Assembly: GCA_943349825.1 (NCBI GenBank)
Contig: CALQZQ010000001.1
Coordinates: 211,155-275,154, forward strand
DNA length: 64,000 bases
DNA from: Candidatus Peribacteria bacterium
Lineage (GTDB): Bacteria > Patescibacteriota > Gracilibacteria > UBA1369 > 2-02-FULL-48-14
Direction: 5' to 3'
The notes beneath the pieces are model-generated. The model saw only the letters and a list, made by a program, of their open reading frames with translations. It did not search any database and was not told where the DNA came from. This document shows positions 50,955 to 59,898 of this stretch, in pieces (the first letter of the stretch is position 1; every line of letters begins with the position of its first letter). The translations under genes were made by a program, and so were the position numbers.

Positions 50955-52061
50955 ATGTCAAACACTGTTTTTGCATTTGTGGTAGCGGCTTTAGCGCTGG
51001 GGGGTCTGATTTTTTACATCAATAAGAAGTTTGAAGAGTTGAAGGCACCGGTAGACGAATCCAGCCAGAAGCTCATGCTCCAGGTGATTTCCGATTTGCG
51101 CCGCGAGGTGATGGATGGGCACGGGAAGAATCGCACCGAGCTGGAGGCCAAGCTCAACCAGATGACGGTACTCCTGAAGCAGCAGCACACCAGTACTACG
51201 GATACGGTGCAGGCGCAGCTGAAGCAGAGCGCCGCGATTATTGAGGACGTGACCAAGAAGCTGGGCAGCCTGGAAAGCACCAATAAACAGGTGGTGGGCT
51301 TCGCGGAACAGATGAAAAGTCTCGAAAACATTTTGAAAAATCCAAAACAGCGTGGGATTTTGGGGGAATATTTTCTGGAGACCTTGCTTTCCAACGTGCT
51401 GGCGCCGGGTCAGTATGAGATGCAGTACAAGATGGCGAATGGCGAAATTGTGGATGCGGCGATTTTCTACAACAAACAGATCATCCCCATCGATGCGAAG
51501 TTTTCTCTGGAAAAATACAACTATATGATGGAGGAAATGGATTCCGTGCGCCGGGACGAGCTGGAGAAAGCCTTCAAGGGCGATGTGAAAAAGCGCATCG
51601 ACGAGACCAGCAAATACATTCGTTCTTCCGAGGGGACTACTGATTTCGCCTTCATGTTCATCCCTGCTGAAGGCGTTTATTACAGCTTGATGGCGGCCAC
51701 GGCCGGTGTGAATACCGAAAATCTACTCGAGTACGGCTTCAAAAAGCACGTAGTGATCGTCTCCCCCAGCTCCTTCTTCGCCTACCTGCAAACCGTGATC
51801 CAGGGTATGAAAGCTGTGAAAATGGAGGAAGGAGTGAAGGACGTTTTGAAAAATATTGAGACGCTCGGCAAGCATGTGCTCGTTTACGACGAATACATGC
51901 AAAAACTCGGAAAACAGATCGGAACCACCGTGAACACCTACAACATGGCCAGCCGCGAATTCAAAAAAATCGACAAAGACGTGTATAAACTGACTGATGG
52001 AAAGGTGGGCGGAAGCGTAGAAATGCTCGAGATTGCGGAAAGGACAAGTGAGGAGGTCTAA
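50955..52061 (+). CDS. rmuC: DNA recombination protein RmuC
   Basis: A 368-residue protein with an N-terminal membrane helix ('VFAFVVAALALGGLIFYI'), a long coiled coil (about residues 35-115), and the RmuC nuclease-like domain ('NPKQRGILGEYFLETLLSNVLAPGQYEMQYKM', 'GEIVDAAIFYNKQIIPIDAKFSLEKY', 'YVVIVSPSSFFAYLQTVIQGMK' region). RmuC limits inversions between repeats. The D-x-K residues of the PD-(D/E)XK-type core ('IDAKF') are present. It is convergent with the downstream gene. Confidence 0.92.
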   Translation: MSNTVFAFVVAALALGGLIFYINKKFEELKAPVDESSQKLMLQVISDLRREVMDGHGKNRTELEAKLNQMTVLLKQQHTSTTDTVQAQLKQSAAIIEDVTKKLGSLESTNKQVVGFAEQMKSLENILKNPKQRGILGEYFLETLLSNVLAPGQYEMQYKMANGEIVDAAIFYNKQIIPIDAKFSLEKYNYMMEEMDSVRRDELEKAFKGDVKKRIDETSKYIRSSEGTTDFAFMFIPAEGVYYSLMAATAGVNTENLLEYGFKKHVVIVSPSSFFAYLQTVIQGMKAVKMEEGVKDVLKNIETLGKHVLVYDEYMQKLGKQIGTTVNTYNMASREFKKIDKDVYKLTDGKVGGSVEMLEIAERTSEEV

Positions 52062-52069
52062 CCCTCCTC

Positions 52070-52714
52070 TCACGGAAGTGGTTCCAGCTTTTCGCAGCGA
52101 ATGCGTAGTCCGTATTCGGCAAGGGCACTCCACTCAGAGTGAGTTTCGCTTACTTCAAGATGCCAGCCTCTGTTTACACAAATGTCACTCTTCAGTACTA
52201 TTGGCTTCTCTCTGTCCGTTAAGGGTTCCGATAAAGCGATAAAAACTTCTATTCCTTCAAAAGGAGCTCTTATTTCCTTTCTTCCCATTTCGTACCAAGC
52301 GACGTTACCGTCTTGATCCAAGTCAACCTTTGCCTCTGCAGGGAAATACTCGCCAAAGAGCAGGACTGGTTCAGTTACAAGTTTGATTTTAGTCGCCACT
52401 CGGTGCCTTATTTCGCTCTCTATAGCCTCTACACTTCTGAGTCTCGACTGTAAAAAGAATTCCTCGGGTGGGTCCAGCTTGGGATTTTGACGGTAATCCT
52501 CACCGTGCTCTCTTAGCTTTCCTTGCACCTGGTCGTCTACACAATCTTGCAGACTCCCCACTCCTTCTCCTCTTTCCATTGCAATAGCGCAAAGCACCTC
52601 ATAAGCTGTGTCGGCCGCTCCCTTCATTGTATAGGCCAAAGTGATTTGCATGGGAGTTTCTTCGCCAAGCTGACCTGAAAGAAGTGCCGGGATTAGGCCC
52701 ATTTTGGATGACAT
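52070..52714 (-). CDS. hypothetical protein
   Basis: A 214-residue acidic, soluble protein with no membrane helix. It opens 'MSSKMGLIPALLSGQLGEETPMQITLAYTMKGAADTAYEVL' and later has 'DLDQDGNVAWYEMGRKEIRAPFEGIEVFIALSEPL'. No known domain is recognised. It is convergent with rmuC (8-bp gap) and divergent from infB. It may be lineage-specific. Confidence 0.55.
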   Translation of the reverse strand: MSSKMGLIPALLSGQLGEETPMQITLAYTMKGAADTAYEVLCAIAMERGEGVGSLQDCVDDQVQGKLREHGEDYRQNPKLDPPEEFFLQSRLRSVEAIESEIRHRVATKIKLVTEPVLLFGEYFPAEAKVDLDQDGNVAWYEMGRKEIRAPFEGIEVFIALSEPLTDREKPIVLKSDICVNRGWHLEVSETHSEWSALAEYGLRIRCEKLEPLP

Positions 52715-52784
52715 TCAGGGAAAGTAAGCTATGCTGATCTAACTACTTTTTTCATGATTTGTCAACTCGACCCTCCCCCGTGTC

Positions 52785-52813
52785 TTGCCTTTGAACCTGA
52801 TTTAACCTAAAGT
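52785..52813 (+). promoter_or_regulatory. infB promoter TTGCCT-17-TAAAGT
   Basis: TTGCCT (52785-52790) and TAAAGT (52808-52813), spaced 17 bp, end 10 bp before the infB ATG, so the leader is very short. The rpsA promoter has the same form. Confidence 0.6.
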
Positions 52814-52823
52814 AGCTGGGCTT

Positions 52824-54890
52824 ATGGCTATTACTTTAGAACAACTCGCGTCCAAGCTCGGTTATACTGAGACCGAGATGCAGAAAAAGATCCTGGAAAT
52901 TGGGTTGGAAGTCACTCCCACTATTGAGGAGGACATGGCTGAGCTCATTATTTCCGAAGTTTTGGGAAAAACTGAAAAGAGCGCGGCTGAAGTCTACGAT
53001 TCCATTGTGGAAGGAGAACAGGAGAAAGAGATCGTGAAAAGCCAACGTAAACAGAAAGCCGGAAAAATTGTGAAAAAAACTGAGTTCAGACGCCCTGAAC
53101 GAGTGGAGCTCAAACGTGGCGGGAACAGTGAAATCGGTGAACACATCAGCGTAAAAGAACTTGCGGAGAAAACGGGTGTGAGCCCGGCGGTTTTGATCGG
53201 AGCTCTGATGAAAAACGGGATTTTGGCCAACATCAACCAGGTGATCGATTACGAAACGGCCGTGATTATTACCACGGATTTGGGCGTACAACTGAAGAAA
53301 ACCTCTGCTTCGGCCAGTGCCGAGGATATTTTTAAAGGGAACTTGGAGAAGCTGCTCAGCGAAGACGAAGCTGAAGATTTGAAGCCACGCGCTCCGGTGG
53401 TGGTGGTGATGGGACATGTGGATCACGGGAAAACCACCCTGCTCGACGCCATTCGGAACACCGATGTGGCAGCGGGAGAAGCCGGAGGAATCACTCAGCA
53501 CATTGGGGCTTACCAAGTAGACCACAAGGGGCGTAAAATCACTTTTATGGATACTCCCGGTCACGAGGCCTTCACGGCCATGCGTGCACGCGGAGCTCGT
53601 GTGACGGATGTGGCCATTCTTGTAGTCGCTGCGGACGACGGCATCATGCCCCAGACCATTGAGGCCATCAATCATGCAAAGGAGGCGAATGTACCGATCA
53701 TTGTGGCGCTCAATAAAATGGACAAGCCCGATGCCAATGCCAATAAAATCAAATCAGAACTCGTAGAATACGGGCTGCAATCTGAAGAATGGGGCGGACA
53801 AACCATTGTGGTGCCGATTTCTGCCAAGAAGCGCGAAGGAATAGATGCGCTGCTGGAAAGTGTGCTCTTGGTTTCCGATGTGATGGAACTCAAGGCCAAT
53901 GCCAAGCGTCCGGCCATCGCCACAGTGGTGGAGGCGCATCTGGATACCAATCTTGGCCCTGTGGCTACCATTTTGGTGAACACGGGTCATTTAAAAATTG
54001 GCGACAACTTCATTGTAGGTCAAACCTTTGGCCGTGTGAAAATCATGCGAGACCATCTGAAGCGCCCTCTCAAGGAGCTGTTCCCTTCTGATGTGGCTCA
54101 GATCGCCGGACTCAACGCACCCGTGGAAAGCGGCCAGATTTTGCAGGTGATGGCGAATGAAAAAATTGCGCGCAGCAAGGCTTCTCAAGTGCACGAAATG
54201 GCGCACGAAGAACTGATCAAATCTGCCGGAATGGGAATGCAGGAAATTTTGGTGCGTATTAAGGAAGGAACTCTGAAGTTGTTGAAGGTGGTTCTGAAAG
54301 CGGACACTCAAGGGTCTCTGGAAGCGATCAAACAAGCGCTGGCTAAGGTGAAGAACGACGACGTGGCCATTAAAGTGATTCACAGTGGAGTGGGAAGCAT
54401 TTCTGAATCTGATGTGATGATGGCGGCCGCTACACCGGGAACGCTGGTGCTGGGTTTCAACATTTTGGAAGGCTCCAATGTGCAAAGGCTCGCCGAACGA
54501 CTCGGAATTGAAGTGGTGACTTATAAGGTTATTTATGAGCTGATCGACGACTTGAAGAAGATTTTGACGGGCATGCTGCAGCCGGAAGTGCTCTTGATTG
54601 AACTTGGTAAGTTCAAAGTGATGAAAGTGTTCTTTACGGGTAAGAATGAAATGGTGGTGGGAGGAAAAATCACCGAAGGCGTGATTCAAAAACGTGGAAA
54701 ACTGCGCGTGATGCGTGATGGAGTACAGATTGGGGAAGGAAATATTGGCGGGCTCAAACTGGTGAACGAAGATGTGGAAGAACTTTCTAAAGGCGACGAA
54801 TGCGGACTGCGTTACCAGGGCAAGATTTTGCTCCAGGAACACGACGTGCTCGAGGCTTGGAAGGAAGAAAAGAAGATGAAAACTCTGTAA
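52824..54890 (+). CDS. infB: translation initiation factor IF-2
   Basis: A 688-residue GTPase. The G-domain motifs are present: G1 'GHVDHGKTTLLDAI' (about residue 195), G3 'DTPGHEAFTAMRARGA', G4 'NKMDKPDA' and G5 'SAKKREG'. The N-terminal region is short compared with E. coli IF-2, and the C-terminal part (domains III and IV) is complete, ending 'ILLQEHDVLEAWKEEKKMKTL'. It places fMet-tRNA on the 30S P-site. It leads a gene cluster with rfbB (1-bp gap), rfbA and pfkB. Confidence 0.97.
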   Translation: MAITLEQLASKLGYTETEMQKKILEIGLEVTPTIEEDMAELIISEVLGKTEKSAAEVYDSIVEGEQEKEIVKSQRKQKAGKIVKKTEFRRPERVELKRGGNSEIGEHISVKELAEKTGVSPAVLIGALMKNGILANINQVIDYETAVIITTDLGVQLKKTSASASAEDIFKGNLEKLLSEDEAEDLKPRAPVVVVMGHVDHGKTTLLDAIRNTDVAAGEAGGITQHIGAYQVDHKGRKITFMDTPGHEAFTAMRARGARVTDVAILVVAADDGIMPQTIEAINHAKEANVPIIVALNKMDKPDANANKIKSELVEYGLQSEEWGGQTIVVPISAKKREGIDALLESVLLVSDVMELKANAKRPAIATVVEAHLDTNLGPVATILVNTGHLKIGDNFIVGQTFGRVKIMRDHLKRPLKELFPSDVAQIAGLNAPVESGQILQVMANEKIARSKASQVHEMAHEELIKSAGMGMQEILVRIKEGTLKLLKVVLKADTQGSLEAIKQALAKVKNDDVAIKVIHSGVGSISESDVMMAAATPGTLVLGFNILEGSNVQRLAERLGIEVVTYKVIYELIDDLKKILTGMLQPEVLLIELGKFKVMKVFFTGKNEMVVGGKITEGVIQKRGKLRVMRDGVQIGEGNIGGLKLVNEDVEELSKGDECGLRYQGKILLQEHDVLEAWKEEKKMKTL

Positions 54891-54891
54891 T

Positions 54892-55926
54892 ATGAAAGTT
54901 CTGATCACCGGCGGCGCCGGATTCATTGGCAGCAATTATGTTTATATCCATCTGGACGCGCGTCCGGAGGATGAACTGACCGTGCTCGATGCCCTCACCT
55001 ATTCCGGACACCGTGAAAATTTGGCCGAAGCGGAAGCGCGTGGCGTGAAATTTGTGGAAGGCCGGATTGAAGACCGAGCGCTGGTGACTGCGCTTTTTGA
55101 GGAAGGCCAGTTTGACTGGGTGGTGCATTTTGCGGCGGAAACCCACGTGGACCGCAGCATTAAGGATCCTGGCTTGTTTGTGACGACCAACGTGATGGGA
55201 ACCCAAGTGCTTCTGGACGCTGCGCGTGATTTTGGAGTGAAGCGCTTTCACCACGTCTCCACCGATGAGGTTTATGGCGATTTGGGCTTTGGGTCCACAG
55301 ACCAGTTTACGGAAGAGAGTGCCATCAGACCGAGCAGCCCTTATTCCGCCACCAAAGCGGCTTCGGACTTTCTGGCGCTGTCGTACTTCCGCACTTTTGG
55401 TGTGCCGGTGACGATCAGTCGTTGTTCGAACAATTATGGACCTTTTCAGAGTGTGGAGAATTTGATCCCGGTTTTGATTGGGCGCGCGGCGCGGGATGAA
55501 GCTTTGCCGATTTATGGAACCGGGCAAAACGTGCGCGATTGGCTGTTTGTGAAGGATCATTGTGAGGCGATTTTGGCTATTTTGGAGCGAGGAACCGTGG
55601 GTGAAATCTACAATGTGGGCGGCAACAACGAATGGGCGAATATCGACATCGCTAAATTGGTTCTGAACCTGATAGATAAGCCGGAAAATTTGATTTCTTT
55701 CGTGGAAGACCGCAAGGGACATGACCAGCGTTATGCGATCGATTCGAGCAAGCTCATGCGTGAATTGGGATGGAGTCCCCGCACTTCTTTTGAAGAAGGG
55801 ATGCGTCAAACCGTAGAGTGGTATAAAATAGCTTTATATGAAAGGAGTCATACTAGCCGGCGGAACGGGCTCGCGCCTCTCCCCGCTGACCAAAGTCACG
55901 AACAAACATCTGCTTCCCATCTATAA
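54892..55926 (+). CDS. rfbB: dTDP-glucose 4,6-dehydratase
   Basis: A 344-residue extended SDR enzyme. The Rossmann motif 'ITGGAGFIGSNYVYIHL' is at the N-terminus, the catalytic 'STDEVYGDLG' (Thr, Asp, Glu) and 'PSSPYSATKAASDFL' (Tyr-x3-Lys) follow. It dehydrates dTDP-glucose to the 4-keto-6-deoxy sugar. It starts 1 bp after infB. The last 25 or so residues (from about 320) are not typical of RmlB and overlap rfbA by 89 bp in a different frame, so the C-terminal tail may be a read-through extension. Confidence 0.93.
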   Translation: MKVLITGGAGFIGSNYVYIHLDARPEDELTVLDALTYSGHRENLAEAEARGVKFVEGRIEDRALVTALFEEGQFDWVVHFAAETHVDRSIKDPGLFVTTNVMGTQVLLDAARDFGVKRFHHVSTDEVYGDLGFGSTDQFTEESAIRPSSPYSATKAASDFLALSYFRTFGVPVTISRCSNNYGPFQSVENLIPVLIGRAARDEALPIYGTGQNVRDWLFVKDHCEAILAILERGTVGEIYNVGGNNEWANIDIAKLVLNLIDKPENLISFVEDRKGHDQRYAIDSSKLMRELGWSPRTSFEEGMRQTVEWYKIALYERSHTSRRNGLAPLPADQSHEQTSASHL

Positions 55927-56557
55927 GAAGCCGATGATTTATTACCCGCTGGAGAAGCTCAAGCAAATGGGCGTCGATTCTGTTTTGCTCGTTTCCGGGC
56001 GCGGCCATGCCGGGCACTTTTTGGAACTGCTCGGTGGCGGCGCAGAAATGGGCGTGAAGCTCTTTTATGAGGTCCAGGAAGAGGCAGGTGGGATTGCCCA
56101 AGCTTTAGCCCTCGCGGAAGATTTTGTGGGCGACGACAAGTTTGTAGTGATGCTCGGAGACAATGTGTTTGAAGACGATTTGAGCAGTGCCGCGGCGGCG
56201 TTTGAAGCCAGTGGTGACGACGCTCATATCTTCTTGAAAACAGTGGAAAATCCTCAGAGTTACGGGGTGCCGAAATTTGAAGGAGAGCGCATTGTGGAGA
56301 TTCAAGAAAAACCTAAAAATCCTCCCAGCCCTTATGCGGTGACCGGTTGTTATTTTTACAGCGCCGGAGTTTTTGAAGTGATCCGTCAGATCAAGCCGTC
56401 CTCTCGGGGCGAACTAGAAATTTCCGATGTGAACGACCATTATGTGAAGGCCGGTAAGATGGGCCACACCGTTTTGGGCAAGTTCTGGGGTGATTGTGGC
56501 GAATCCATCGATGGTATGATGACCGTGGCCACCTACGTTCAAACCCACTTCCAGTGA
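55838..56557 (+). CDS. rfbA: glucose-1-phosphate thymidylyltransferase
   Basis: A 239-residue nucleotidyltransferase. The N-terminal 'ILAGGTGSRLSPLTKVTNKHLLPIYKKPMIYYPLEKL' (GG-x-G-x-R-L) is the family signature, and 'MLGDNVFEDDL' is the metal-binding area. It joins glucose-1-phosphate to dTTP, giving dTDP-glucose, the substrate of rfbB. It is of the shorter type (about 240 residues) lacking the C-terminal extension of E. coli RmlA. Its stop overlaps the kinase start (GTGA). rmlC and rmlD are absent here. Confidence 0.92.
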   Translation: MKGVILAGGTGSRLSPLTKVTNKHLLPIYKKPMIYYPLEKLKQMGVDSVLLVSGRGHAGHFLELLGGGAEMGVKLFYEVQEEAGGIAQALALAEDFVGDDKFVVMLGDNVFEDDLSSAAAAFEASGDDAHIFLKTVENPQSYGVPKFEGERIVEIQEKPKNPPSPYAVTGCYFYSAGVFEVIRQIKPSSRGELEISDVNDHYVKAGKMGHTVLGKFWGDCGESIDGMMTVATYVQTHFQ

Positions 56558-57474
56558 AGCTTTTCCTTTTGGGATCGATCGCGTTCGACACTCTCGGCCA
56601 TTATGAGGGGCATTTTCGACATTTGTTCACACCGGAGCTCATGAGCGATTTGAGCGTCTCCTTTGTGCTGGAACGTAGCGAACGCCACTTTGGGGGTTGC
56701 GCCGGCAATGTGGCCTATTCCTTGGGCCTTTTGCGTGTTCCCGCGACCGTGTGTGGGGCGCTGGGTTTTGATGGCGGGCGTTATCGGAACGTTATGGAAT
56801 CGTGGGGTATGGATTTGGACCGCGTGGAGGAAGGTAAGGGCGCCACAGCGCATGCGGTGATTGGAACTGATTTGGATGGCAAGCAGATTGCTCAGTTCAT
56901 TCCTGGCGCACTCGAAGAGGCTGGCGAGTTTGTGCTGCCTGTAGAAGCCGCTGCCGGAGATCTGCTCTGGGTGGGACCGGAACGCAAAGACCGAATGCTC
57001 GCCGCCGCGGCTCAAGGAGTGGTGCGAGGGCTACGTGTTTTCGTGGATCCCGGGCAACTGGTGCACGCGTTCACGGGGAAAGAGCTGCTGCAATTTTTGG
57101 AGGGTGCAGAGGGCTTGTTGGTGAACCGTTATGAGTGGACCATTTTACAGAAAAAAACAGGTCTGAGCAGTCGGGAGCTGCAAGGAAAAGTGCCACTGGT
57201 TTTGGTGACTCAAGGGGCTGAAGGAGGTTTTATGCTGCGCAAGGACGCAGAAGAACAATTCCCTGCTGTGCCCGCGGAGGAAGTCGATCCCACGGGAGCC
57301 GGAGATGCGTTCCGCGCCGGAGTTTTGGCCGGATTTTTTCATGCTTGGCCACTCGCGGACAGCGTGAAGGCCGGGACATTGCTCGGCGCCGCCGCCGTAG
57401 AGCATTCTTTTGCTCAAGGTCACACGATCAGTGAAGGTCAAGCGCGTGTGCTAAAAACGCTCGGCTCTGCATGA
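56554..57474 (+). CDS. PfkB family carbohydrate/nucleoside kinase
   Basis: A 306-residue sugar kinase starting at GTG, overlapping the rfbA stop by 4 bp. It has the N-terminal glycine motif ('RHFGGCAGNVAYSLGLLRVP', about residues 47-66) and the signature 2 'DPTGAGDAFRAGVLAGFF' with the catalytic Asp. The start at 56554 is used because the upstream in-frame residues duplicate rfbA sequence in another frame. It may phosphorylate a sugar for the same nucleotide-sugar pathway, or adenosine; the substrate is open. It converges on csaB with a 47-bp overlap. Confidence 0.88.
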   Translation: MKLFLLGSIAFDTLGHYEGHFRHLFTPELMSDLSVSFVLERSERHFGGCAGNVAYSLGLLRVPATVCGALGFDGGRYRNVMESWGMDLDRVEEGKGATAHAVIGTDLDGKQIAQFIPGALEEAGEFVLPVEAAAGDLLWVGPERKDRMLAAAAQGVVRGLRVFVDPGQLVHAFTGKELLQFLEGAEGLLVNRYEWTILQKKTGLSSRELQGKVPLVLVTQGAEGGFMLRKDAEEQFPAVPAEEVDPTGAGDAFRAGVLAGFFHAWPLADSVKAGTLLGAAAVEHSFAQGHTISEGQARVLKTLGSA

Positions 57475-58489
57475 CCGGAGTTTCCGCATCGAAGCGTGAA
57501 GGCGTTTTGAGCTTCTCGAGTTCTTTTTTCAGATTTTTGTCGGACCATTTTTTTTGTTCTAAAACGGTGACGCTGCCACTCACGTGCAAGCTCTCGAACA
57601 GGGCGCTGACTTTGGTACTGTAGGACAAAGCAAGAATCGGCAGACCCGCAGCCAAAGCAAAGAGGCCTGCGTGAAGCCGCATCGTGACGGCCAGTTGCGA
57701 TTTTTGGCAGGCCTCGAAGGCTTGATGAGCGGAGGTGGGTTCAAAGACTTCCAGCCCGGTACCGCGGAGCGCGCTGCGTTCTTCTTCATTGCGAGCGTCC
57801 ATGGAAAGGAGAATGGGCTTCCACTTCTTTTTTTTGGCGAATTCCTGGATGGGTTTGAGGAGTTGATTCCAAGTCACGGTGTCGATGCCCGGCCAGGTGC
57901 GAAGTGCCACCAAAAGTACGGGCTGTTTCTCGATTTTTTTTCGTTCTTGCTGGAGCCAAGACAGCGCAGCGTCGCTGCCGCAGGTGGAGTCGATGCCCCA
58001 AGATTTCAGGAGTTTTTGAGAACTTTCATCTCGCACGTGAATGGCCTTGGCGCGGCGAAAGGTCCATTTGGTCAAAAAACGCCCCGCCCAAGTTTTGAGG
58101 GGGCCGACGCTTTGACCATAACAGATGTAGGGCGTGCTCAGGCGGCGGCAGGCGCGGGCTTGGGCGGCCCAAATCCAGGGTGCTTTGCGGCTTTCCGTGT
58201 CTACGAAGAGTCCGCCTCCCCCTAAAATCACCAGGTCTGCGGCGCGAATGGCCTCGGTGGCCTGCTTGCGGCGCGGTGAAAAGTGGCTGCGGATCCCGGC
58301 CGGAACAAAAGGTACTTTTTGCAGGCCTTTGTAGAGTTCGTGACTGGAGGAATCTCCCCCGTGGGTCACGGCGAGACGGCCTTGGTAACCGATGGCTTTG
58401 AGATCGGTGAGAATCCCCGCCAAAATGGCGTCGTCGCCTAAGTTTCCGGCACCATAATTTCCGATTATAAGAATGCTTCTTGGGCCCAT
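57428..58489 (-). CDS. csaB: polysaccharide pyruvyl transferase CsaB
   Basis: A 353-residue protein of the pyruvyl-transferase family: 'ILIIGNYGAGNLGDDAILAGIL' at the N-terminus, 'LVILGGGGLFVD' and 'VTMRLHAGLFALAAGLPILALSYSTKV' toward the C-terminus. CsaB puts ketal-pyruvate on the secondary cell-wall polymer to which SLH domains bind. This fits the SLH proteins at 21101-23302 and 24412-25485. It overlaps rnhB by 25 bp on the same strand. Confidence 0.92.
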   Translation of the reverse strand: MGPRSILIIGNYGAGNLGDDAILAGILTDLKAIGYQGRLAVTHGGDSSSHELYKGLQKVPFVPAGIRSHFSPRRKQATEAIRAADLVILGGGGLFVDTESRKAPWIWAAQARACRRLSTPYICYGQSVGPLKTWAGRFLTKWTFRRAKAIHVRDESSQKLLKSWGIDSTCGSDAALSWLQQERKKIEKQPVLLVALRTWPGIDTVTWNQLLKPIQEFAKKKKWKPILLSMDARNEEERSALRGTGLEVFEPTSAHQAFEACQKSQLAVTMRLHAGLFALAAGLPILALSYSTKVSALFESLHVSGSVTVLEQKKWSDKNLKKELEKLKTPSRFDAETPVMQSRAFLAHALDLH

Positions 58490-59061
58490 TTCAAATGAAG
58501 TAAGGGAGCGTAGGAGAGGCGATGAATGGCGGAGGGGCCGTGGCTGCGGAGCGCTTGTTGATGCCGCTCGGTGCCGTAACCTTTGTGTTCTTCAAACCCA
58601 TAATCTGGGTAGTGGCGTGCACATTCTATCATAAGATGGTCGCGTGTCACCTTGGCGAGTACAGAAGCGGCGGCAATGCAACGGTAGGTACGATCGCCTT
58701 TGATCACGGAGGTGTGAGGCACGTCGAATTTGAATTTGTCGCGACCGTCGATCCACAGGGCTTCAGGCTGCTGCGGGAGCTGCTGGAGGGCGCGCTGAAA
58801 AGCTAGAAAAGTGGCGTGAAGCAAGCCGTGGCGATCCACTTCTTCGTGCGAGGCTGTGCCTATGCCGTAAGCGCAGGTGGCGACGATTTTTTTGAAGAGT
58901 TCCTCGCGCTTTTTTTCGGTGAGCAGTTTGGAGTCGTTGAGGCCCGGGAGTTGGAGTTTTTCAGGTAAAATCACGGCCGCGGCCACCACCGGTCCCGCCC
59001 AAGAACCGCGCCCCGCTTCGTCGAGACCGGCAACACAGCGTTTGGTGGGTGGATTTTTCAC
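58465..59061 (-). CDS. rnhB: ribonuclease HII
   Basis: A 198-residue enzyme with the RNase HII core: 'CVAGLDEAGRGSWAGPVVAAAVIL' (D and E of the active site), 'IDGRDKF', and 'IAAASVLAKVTRDHLM'. It removes ribonucleotides from RNA-DNA hybrids. The start is GTG at 59061. Its tail overlaps the start of csaB by 25 bp, so they are likely one transcription unit. The length is normal for RNase HII. Confidence 0.95.
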   Translation of the reverse strand: MKNPPTKRCVAGLDEAGRGSWAGPVVAAAVILPEKLQLPGLNDSKLLTEKKREELFKKIVATCAYGIGTASHEEVDRHGLLHATFLAFQRALQQLPQQPEALWIDGRDKFKFDVPHTSVIKGDRTYRCIAAASVLAKVTRDHLMIECARHYPDYGFEEHKGYGTERHQQALRSHGPSAIHRLSYAPLLHLKWAQEAFL

Positions 59062-59177
59062 AGTGGTATTGTAGCGAGCTGGCGGGAGAAGGCCGAGCGT
59101 GAGGTATTGCGGGAAAGAGTTTTTATTTCACTTATCACTCCCAGGATTGAACAAGGCCATATTTCTTGGTTTTGTTT

Positions 59178-59191
59178 ACCCCACGTGGGGT
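59178..59191. terminator. palindrome ACCCCACGTGGGGT
   Basis: The same 14-bp palindrome as after rpsA, here 64 bp beyond the rplS stop in the minus direction. It is followed on the plus strand by TTGCTTTTC. It may end the rplS transcript, or form part of the upstream region of rnhB (start 59061). Confidence 0.5.
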
Positions 59192-59255
59192 TGCTTTTCA
59201 ATAAAAAATAAATACGTCAAACCAGTAGGTTGTTAACCCCTACCTGCCGGAATAT

Positions 59256-59837
59256 TTAAGCCTTGTTTTCTTCTTCTGCAGGAGCTTCAGGAGCAGCTTC
59301 CTCAGCAGCAGGTTCTGTTGCGGGTGCTTCTTCAGCGACCGGAGCTTCTTCGACTGTGGCAACTTCTTCCATGGGCGTTTCTTCAGCAACGGGAGCCTCT
59401 TCTACTACGGGTTCTTCAGCGGTTACTTCTTCCTTAGGTTCTGCCTTTTTCTTAGCCCCCTTGAGGAATTTCTTGTCTTCTTCGTTCAAATCTTCATCTT
59501 GGAGACGAGTGGATTTACCTTCGAGATCACGCATGTAATAGAGTTTGGAACGGCGAACCTTTCCAAGTTTCACAATTTCGATCTTTTCGATGAGGGGGCT
59601 GTGGAGAGGAAAAACTTTTTCCACACCCACTCCTTCCACCACTTTACGAACGGAGAACGTTTTGTCTGCTTTGGAACCGGCGTTGAGTGAAATCACCAAG
59701 CCTTCGAAAATCTGAACACGTTCCTTTTCTCCTTCTTTAATCCTCTGGTGCACACGAATCACATGGCCCGGACGCAGGTCTGGAACCTCTTTTTTCACCG
59801 CAGCTCCGGAAACGTGATCTAAGATAGATTGGGCCAT
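59256..59837 (-). CDS. rplS: 50S ribosomal protein L19 with acidic C-terminal tail
   Basis: A 193-residue protein. Residues 1-115 are normal L19 ('[34 protein letters not shown]', '[23 protein letters not shown]'). The last 60 or so residues are an unusual Glu/Ala/Pro-rich tail ('[27 protein letters not shown]'). L19 sits at the 30S-50S interface. The tail repeats a short 'VEEAPVAEE' unit and could be exposed on the ribosome surface. CPR ribosomal proteins often carry such tails. Confidence 0.95.
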   Translation of the reverse strand: MAQSILDHVSGAAVKKEVPDLRPGHVIRVHQRIKEGEKERVQIFEGLVISLNAGSKADKTFSVRKVVEGVGVEKVFPLHSPLIEKIEIVKLGKVRRSKLYYMRDLEGKSTRLQDEDLNEEDKKFLKGAKKKAEPKEEVTAEEPVVEEAPVAEETPMEEVATVEEAPVAEEAPATEPAAEEAAPEAPAEEENKA

Positions 59838-59898
59838 AGGACTTGAAAGATAAGCTGGCCCACTATACGGAGGGCAGCCTCGTTTTGCAAGGGTATTT

